A stretch of DNA of 64,000 nucleotides from Chaunax sp. Z400. Its lineage: Eukaryota > Chordata > Actinopteri > Lophiiformes > Chaunacidae. The DNA lies in NCBI GenBank assembly GCA_037577475.1, contig CM075186.1, positions 3,278,501 through 3,342,500 of the forward strand, read 5' to 3'. Position 1 is the stretch's first letter; every line of letters begins with the position of its first letter. The translations under genes and the position numbers were made by a program. Below, one piece after another: positions 57,137 to 64,000 of the stretch. Below the pieces are notes generated by a model that had not been told where the DNA came from, ran no database searches, and saw only the letters and a list, made by a program, of their open reading frames with translations.

Positions 57137-60100
57137 AGTCAAAAGGTCACTGGGTTCACACCTCACCTGTGAAGTCACCCCACCCAGTGAGGAAGAGGTG
57201 AGAAAAGCAGGATAGCGTTAATTAGAGAGTGTGAGGAACGGGCAGGAAGCGCACCACATCTGACATTTAAGCCAACAAGAACATCTTAAATACCCTTTAA
57301 AGGAGTAATATGACGGAGAAATTAAGCATGTTTTGGTTGACCTTCTATTGAGCCAGTCCTTTAGTTATCACTTCTTTTTTTCCTGTTACTTTTTAGTAGG
57401 CTTCTTTTTTATAAAAAAAAACAAAACAAGTAAAAGAACATTTGAGCCAGCTGGATGCAACACAAGCCCCTCCAAAAAGGGGGGCCCAAACCCTTTTTAC
57501 CCTGGGTGAGTACGGTGCACTCTGTATAACCCTACTTCCAGGCGAGCCGCAGGCCATCGATCTGTACAAAGGCCTGATGGGGCCCCCAAAGGAGGGCGGA
57601 GCCATGGAGAATGGATGAAAGCAGGAAGGAAGGAGAAGTGGGGGTGTAACAGACGAGAGCCCCCACTTCCAGTGAAAGGCAGATTTCATGTGACAGTCTG
57701 TGGACTGAGTGAGGACACACTGGATCTGTGAGCACATGCTTCCATGTTGTGCGAGTTTGTGTAACCCTGAGTGTGTGGGAGTAGCTGGAAGCGTAGGGGT
57801 TGGGCCAGTGAAAGGCATCAAATGTTTTTGTGTAAAGTAGAGGAAGGATTAGCAGCAGGACAATGCAAGGCGTTAATCCCTGTTTTTCCATTCCTTCCTC
57901 CCGCTCCTGCCGTACTCCCTTCCCTGCTGCCTGGCGAGGTTCCTTTTCTTTCTTTTTTTTTGCATTTACAACTGTGAGAAAAAGTTCAATTACAATGAGA
58001 GAGAACCAAAATTGGATTGAAGGAGGTTATCAGAGAGCGTATGGGGGATTTGTGAATGAAAAGATAACAAGATACTGCCATTAAGGACCTTACAATTCCA
58101 GGCAACCACAGATGGAGGACTGTTATAGAGGATCTTTGACCCTCGCCTGTCGTTTTTGTTGTCTGTCTGGCAGCAGTGACACCAGTCAACCTTTGCCAAA
58201 GTCCGTTAAAGACGCTGAGCATCAAAAATCAACAGCAGAAACAATTTTAAAACAGACTTTTCTTTTTTTGCTCTACAGAAAACACAATTTCACCCATAGA
58301 TGGTTTCTTCTTGTTTTTTCCTCCACAAGCAAAAGGCAAAGCATGCAATCACATACCTCGTCAGACTGCATCCAGATGCAATAAAGCTTTTTTTTTTTTA
58401 AATTTTTAAAAATGTTTTAATCAATAGCATTAAAAAAAAGAAAGAAAAGGCAGAAAATGCTTTCCTTCTTCATGAGTTAGCTGCTAACTGCTACTAGCTG
58501 CTTTTTAAGTCTTCTTGTTTGGGCCACACACATAATAATAAATCCGATCCTGCTTTTCGGCATCACATCTTCAATTTGCTCATCTGCCGTCACAGAGACT
58601 GATCAACACAGACCTCCGTTACGCCTTCATTGCGTTTATACAGAACAGCAGGGCAGAATAAAGGCGCCCCAGTCCTGCCTTGAATAGACTGTGTAAATGG
58701 TGCTTTTGTTAAGGTTGTTACTCATTTTTTTTATATCACGCCAACATCCTTAACTTCAATGCAAGTTATATCATTTTGCAGGAAAAGGGTAAAAAAAATA
58801 TATTATATTATTAAATATTGTCATATTTACATCAGAGCTGATAGGAGTTGGACCAGATAAATATCTGTTTCTGCTGCAGTCATTTGACATGGAAATGCTA
58901 CTCGTATCCTACCCCACCAAAGACACAATCTAAATACTATAAATATACAATATAAATATAGTATTAGATGATTTACAGTGGGATGAAGACAGCTGGCTGG
59001 GTAGATTTAGTGCTAAATTATGCTGACTTTTGTACATGTTAAATAGATAAAAACTTCATCCACTGGTCTATAGGCACCAGTTCGAGGTGAGCTTGGTGGA
59101 CCAGGGCTCTCAGAGAGAACATCTGTTAACCTGTAAGGTCAGAGGTCGGCCACTGTGTGTGTTCAAGAGCAGTAATCTGTCTTTGAAGGGGAGGCTGAGA
59201 TCACAACCTCCTTGTACTGCCTGCAGCTTCACACACAGCACTTTTGATTATAAGTAAATAGAGTTCTACCAGCATTCTCAACAACAGTAAGTGTCAGGGA
59301 TGGACATGTGCTTGTCATTAATAATATCCCTAGTAGCAAAGTCAAAGACATATCAACTTGGAATGTCCATCCAGTTTTGCATTTTAAGAGAGAAAACCTA
59401 ACTTTGACACCACTTAAAAGTAATAGTCATTCACTATCACTGTGTCACATAATTTAACAGCAGTGCAGCTTGAGTTTACTGCCTGAACTAGCTTGCAGAC
59501 TTAGAAGGAGACAGGTTTTGTTAAGTGACAGCAATTTGACATTGATTTAAAGACTAACCCTGGAAATGCTTGGGTTGAGGATTGCATTGAATTTTACCGA
59601 AGACCTTGGAGTATTGTAGTCAACCCCACTAAGTACTTATACAAGCCATGCATCATGCCTTGCTCCCCTTCTCTACTGCAAACATTCAAATATACTCAAG
59701 TCCATTTTGCAACGTGGCCATTTCAAATTAGGAGTATTTTTGTTAAAGAAAATGGTGCGTTACACCCTGATGGAACAACAGTGTTGACCTGTGAAATAGT
59801 TGAGGTGTCTGCCTCTGCTGTCACATGTCTTGTGTAAGCACAGTGCTGATGAGAGCACCAGGTCAAACGGTGTGGAAAAGCATCACCTACCAGTATGAAA
59901 AAAACCCTGAAGGGAGGTGGCCGGGTTAAAGGGCAGGGACTTCCTGTAGGCTAGGATTCCTGTGTTTTTCCTGCAATTCACTTATGCCAAGGGTGGGGGC
60001 AGCAGGGGTTACTGTGGGGTCAAATACATTGACTTTTAAGTGGATGGAAAGACAGAATTAGGGAAATGGGCAGAAATCAGGAGCTAAATCGAGGCTAGAA

Positions 60101-60239
60101 CATGGGTTATCAATGCTGCTATTCAGGAGGAATTAAGAAAATAGCATCTAATTGGTACAGGGATGTACGCAGACATGCAAAGAAAAAAACAGTGGTCCGG
60201 AGTTTATTCGGTCTCAGTACCTCAGCCAATGAGAGTTGG
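57137..60239. other. Non-coding stretch, no gene seen
   Basis: The frames of 142 and 119 codons on the minus strand at 57393-57891 overlap in two phases and have no domain. AT-rich patches at 58380-58450 and 58790-58950. Nothing else supported. Confidence 0.5.
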
Positions 60240-60360
60240 AGGAGGTTATGTGCTTGGTGATGTTTGTTTGTTTGTTTGCAAGCAGGATAACTAAAAAAGT
60301 TTTGAACGGATTTCAATGAGATTTTGTGGAAAATTCGGCTCTGAGGATGGGAGGAGCTTA
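60240..60360 (+). repeat. Fish repeat module GGATAACTAAAAAAGTTTTGAACGG
   Basis: (TTTG)4, then AGCAGGATAACTAAAAAAG, TTTTGAACGGATTTCAATG and AGATTTTGTGGAAAATTC match a widespread fish repeat recognised from memory. Related modules follow at 60925-61190 and 61405-61520. Confidence 0.5.
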
Positions 60361-60924
60361 TTGAGCATGAAACAGGAAGTCCACTGTCCATGGTCCAATG
60401 CCCTAAACTTCACATGTTGGATAAGACCTGTTAAACTACAGAAGGTTACAGTGACTGAAAAAAACAACAACTTTGCAAAAACCTCAGTTATTCAGAGATT
60501 GCATGTCATGACTGCAAGCACATTCCCCCCCGTTAAGACATCTGTCTACATTCTTAACCAGATTATCTATAGGCCATGGCCTCCCCTTTGTGCAACACGT
60601 GGAGGAGTAAGATTAATGATGTGAGAGTATGTCAAACAGACAACTGGAATCCAGCAATGTAAAGCAAGGGCAAGATTGTACTCAATGTACTTTTTCACTG
60701 TTAGATGTGCTGTATTAGAAAACACAACCTTGATTCTTCTTCTGTACATTTCAAAGACTGTCAATAATAACTACAATATTACTGCTAGTAATACTTGGGA
60801 ACTGCTGTCCATTACTGGCAACACTGCATACCTTTTTGTTTTGCATTGACATAAATGTTCTTTTCTTCTCCTCAGATGTGAATGGTACATTTACCTCTGA
60901 CAAATAGGTAAATGTTTTCAGCTG
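60361..60924. other. Non-coding stretch, no gene seen
   Basis: AT-rich unique sequence with frames of 102 codons or fewer and no domain. Confidence 0.5.
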
Positions 60925-61190
60925 CCTTGGTTTGTATGTTAACAGGTTTACAAAAGAACTACAGATCAGATTTGCATGAAACTTGGTAGGAGGGTTTGGC
61001 ATGTGGCTGGGAGGAATCCATTACATTTTGGAGTGGATCCAAAAAAAGGGGGCAGATCAAGGTTGTTTTTTTTTTCTTTTTTCCACCAGTTCCATCCATT
61101 ACGCATAAACTGCATGTCAGGTTTTGATGAAACTTGATAGAAAGGTGAGGCATGTAAGCAAGGAAGAATACGTTTTATTGTTTTGGATAT
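60925..61190 (+). repeat. Two tandem degenerate units of the 'GCATGAAACTTGGTAGG' repeat
   Basis: Unit 1: CAGATTTGCATGAAACTTGG, TAGGAGGGTTTGGCATG, GGAATCCATTACATTTTGG. Unit 2: CAGGTTTTGATGAAACTTG, ATAGAAAGGTGAGGCATG, AAGGAAGAATACG. The period is about 150 bases. A third unit appears at 61405 after an interruption. Confidence 0.5.
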
Positions 61191-61197
61191 GGATAAT

Positions 61198-61360
61198 GAC
61201 CTTAGAGAGAGGGTGAGGAGCTAGGACATCAGGAGGGAGCTCGGAGCCGAGCCTCCGCTCTCTTGCGTCGAAAGGAGTCAGTTGAGTTGGTTCGGGCGTC
61301 TGACTATATGGCTCCAGGGCACCTCCCTTTGGAGGTTTCCTGTATATGTCCAAGTGGGAC
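61198..61360 (+). pseudogene. LINE ORF C-terminal fragment, about 160 bp
   Basis: CTTAGAGAGAGGGTGAGGAGC, then GGAGGGAGCTCGGAGCC, GTCGAAAGGAGTCAGTTGAG and GGTTCGGGCGTC parallel 47543-47640 of the larger LINE remnant. They correspond to the region encoding LRDRVRS...RxQxRWFGH. Both ends are missing. It interrupts a run of degenerate fish repeats. Confidence 0.65.
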
Positions 61361-61364
61361 GTGA

Positions 61365-61400
61365 GATAGACAGATTGATAGATAGATTGATAGATTGTGA
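61365..61400. repeat. Degenerate GATA/GATT microsatellite
   Basis: GATAGACAGATTGATAGATAG and a following GATTGATAGATTG tract, placed exactly at the right edge of the LINE fragment. Confidence 0.85.
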
Positions 61401-61404
61401 GATA

Positions 61405-61520
61405 AGGCTTTGCCCAACATTTTAAGAAGAGTGGGGCATGGGCCAAAAATGGAACCATTGGATTTTGGAGAAGATCCGATAAAGAGATGGATCTATGATT
61501 CTATTTTCACGTACAGAGGC
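61405..61520 (+). repeat. Further unit of the GCATGGGCC/GGATTTTGGAG repeat
   Basis: GTGGGGCATGGGCCAAAAATGG followed by AACCATTGGATTTTGGAG and AAGATCCGATAAAG continues the family seen at 60925-61190. The intervening LINE and GATA DNA therefore sits within it. Confidence 0.45.
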
Positions 61521-63116
61521 CTGCAGGCAGCCAATTTGATGGTGCACTTACCTTGTTGAAATTTGGATTGAGGTTGAATGTAATTAAAAGGGACTGTTGG
61601 ACCTTGGAGGTATCTACTTTATTGAGTGCCCTTGTTGTCATAATTTGAACCGGATTCACACCACTGCCAACAATAATTAGGACACTGACATTGTTGATAC
61701 AAAATTAAAAAAGCAAATTATTTTCAACTTGCAAATCCAACATATTTGATTCCAGAAATCTTTTATATATGATTACCAGGCAATTTGTACTGATATCAGA
61801 CCACATGGTTGTTCTGACATAAAACGATGGTTGTGGTTGCCTTGTGTCATAATCTCGATAAGACGTCACATATATGATAGAAACATTAATTATCAGGATA
61901 TTATACCAGGATATTTTCATATGAAATGGTATCAGCTGCTTTCACTAATCACTGAGTACAGAGGAGATGGTCCAGGTGAAGATTTAGAACAACAACAAGA
62001 CAATAGGCTACCTGTCAGGACTGCACCACATACCTGTCATATCTATCTATCTATAGAATACCGTTCATGTAAGCAGCCCCAACATCTGAGTTCATTATTT
62101 TTCTGTTGCGCACAAACGGGATGAGAATTCCAGGCTGTCTGGAGGAGCAGGTTTGAGGAAGAACAGGAGTTTCTGTGGAGCACAGGTGGACCAATTGGTG
62201 ACCTGCTGCTGAGAGGTCTGCCAGCTGCCATGTCCACAGATCCAAGGTTCACGGCACGGTCAAAGGAGGGACTGTTTTGACGAGCACAGGACAGATTTCT
62301 TCTCCCTCTCGTCCACGGCAGCCCGGCAAAATCTGAAAATGGATCTTTTTCTCTTCACTTTCAATTCCTCACAGACTGATTGTGCACTTATGTGGGCAAA
62401 TACAGCAGAGAATACTTGTCGGTGTCTAAATCTGGATGCGTGAAGGGTGCTTGAAAAAGAAGAACAGTGCGGCGCTGTGGTGATGATTCAGAGGGTGGAG
62501 GAGAGGAGTCAGGCAACGGTTTCATCTGTACTCAACACAATGTTCTCATGTTCAGCTGCGATGTGACAACCCCACTGTGACCCCACCGCAGAGGAGCTGG
62601 TGTGGAACCAAGTGACAAAAGGTAGCATAAAAAACAAAAACCTCGAACGTGCCCAAATGAGCAAAATGAACGCAGAAGACGAACGGAAGACTTTTACCAT
62701 ATGAGAGCTATAAGTAAGTTGTTAACATTGCAGTGTGTTGCAACTTTATATAGAAATAGATAAAAAAGGATTTAGCAGCAGCACTGCTCTGGCCTCCTTG
62801 ACACAAACTTTACTCTCCATAAAAAACAGTCACAATAAAAGCATTCCCATGATTTCAAATTTGAAACGTCCTCCACTTTTCACCCTTGAAACCAACATCA
62901 AACATCTCAGCATGTGATCCCTTTAAATCAGCCGATATCTGTGTGAACTCGACGTGAGCAGCAGCAGAGACGGCACACACTAATCTCCCCTCGCATGCAA
63001 ACAAGAAACCTGGCTGACCTACACTTGATCCTGTTGTCTGGAGCTGCAACAAACCAGAGCAATAATGAGGAATAAAGCTCTTTTTATTGCCCACCTGAGA
63101 GGAAGTCACTAAATGA
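61521..63116. other. Non-coding stretch, no gene seen
   Basis: An (ATCT)4 tract is at 62041-62055. The frames at 61831-62252 and 62509-63109 lack domains. Nothing else supported. Confidence 0.5.
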
Positions 63117-63138
63117 GGGAGGGGGAGGGGGGTGGGGG
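63117..63138 (+). other. G-quadruplex motif, four G tracts with 1-base loops
   Basis: GGG-A-GGGGG-A-GGGGGG-T-GGGGG on the plus strand. Four tracts of at least three G separated by single bases form the most stable class of predicted parallel quadruplexes. Biological use unknown. Confidence 0.8.
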
Positions 63139-64000
63139 TTGGCAGTAAAGCCGGAGGCAGTGTGTCTGTTTACAACCCCTCATTTAAAAAAAAAAAACAA
63201 GACAGACAAGAACAGTATGGATGCTAGAAACGGAGCGGTGCAGGCTAATGCTTTCTGATCTGAGAACAGATGTTCCTCTTGTGTAACTTGTGCATTTGCG
63301 ATTACACAAACGGAAACTTTTGGTTATATCTCGGTACATTCTGGGGGGGGGGGTGTTTTTTGCTCATTAAAAAGGTGCAACTTGGTATGAAGTGCAGAGA
63401 CATTCACATCAAGCACTTGTTCTAATAATCTCTTAGCAGGGCTGCAACACTGCACTCAGGCAGGTCGTGCACTTAATATTATTATTAATTTATTTTCACT
63501 TGACTTAAAATACACATATTAGACATTCAGGGATTTGATGAGTGAACATTTGCACCATAAACGATAGATTGATTTCTTTTGTCTGATGTTTCTGTATCCC
63601 CTTTTTTTTTACATATTTGATGAAAGACAATAACAAAGAGACATGTATTCTTTATATTTGAGAGATAACGACTTGGCCGATGCCAAGGGGAGGAGAGTAA
63701 TCACATGGAAGGACACGTGGCGTTCATATAGAACATGGTAACTAATTATTTTTCTGAAGAGATGTTCTTCTGTGACATTTGTTCCTCTCTGACCCATCGT
63801 CTGACTGGACTGCACTTCATGTGGAGGTTTGTCCTTCGGGGGGAACCGTGTGTGTGTGTTTTAACAGGTTCTCTCGGGAGGCTTAATGAGATGGCAAAGT
63901 GTATGGAAGAATAAGGTACAGGGATGTTTCAGGTCAATAAAAGCCAGCAGCCGACATCTAATTAAAGAAGCTGGAACAGAATGAGAAGGGTTCAGCTCAG
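63139..64000. other. Non-coding stretch with a G11 run
   Basis: G11 at 63343-63353 and an A-run at 63185-63196. A short GT tract near 63850. No exon recognised before the window ends. Confidence 0.5.

Overview
This window looks like non-coding nuclear DNA from a ray-finned fish, most likely a percomorph teleost. The evidence is the repeat content: a tRNA-derived SINE ending in a 'GGGGACAATAAAGTAT'-type tail, several SINEs with the V-SINE/HE1-like core and ATGG tails, a LINE end with an AATAAAG-(TATC)n tail, small hAT-like and other MITEs common in fish genomes, and very dense CA/GA microsatellites. Assignments to named repeat families rest on recall of typical fish repeats, because no database search could be run.

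I found no protein-coding gene, rRNA or tRNA gene that I can defend. The longest open frames are explained by CA/GT arrays, by a solo LTR, or by chance in AT-rich DNA. None shows a recognisable domain or a convincing run of exons with splice sites. The window is therefore probably intergenic or a long intron.

Layout: 1-4.4 kb is mostly unique sequence with a cluster of CTGCAG palindromes near 0.94 kb, a degraded repeat at 1.2-1.6 kb and a 22-bp minisatellite at 2.3 kb. At 4.5-5.2 kb a solo LTR with a 5-bp target duplication sits at the tail of an older tRNA-SINE. At 6.1, 13.3, 21.8 and 56.8 kb lie four copies of one MITE-like family marked by GTTTACACGACAAC. A strong 69-nt hairpin lies at 9.3 kb. 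A LINE 3' end (minus strand) is at 13.8-14.2 kb. A complete 479-bp hAT-type MITE with a perfect 8-bp target duplication is at 24.8-25.3 kb. A second MITE type with CCAGT(A/G)TGT ends is at 32.5 kb (complete) and 53.3 kb (one end). SINEs occur at 35.9, 36.2, 38.4 and 52.7 kb. LINE C-terminal coding remnants with frameshifts are at 47.3-47.9 and 61.2-61.4 kb. Degenerate tandem or dimeric fish repeats are at 39.9, 42.2, 45.0 and 60.2-61.5 kb. Long CA, GT, GA, CT and TA arrays are scattered throughout.

No new multi-gene system is visible. The observations most worth following up are the pre-miRNA-like hairpin at 9272-9340, the palindrome cluster at 931-972, the promoter-like cluster near 50.14 kb, the G-quadruplex motif at 63.12 kb, and the well-dated nested insertions, which could serve as markers for phylogeny or polymorphism.
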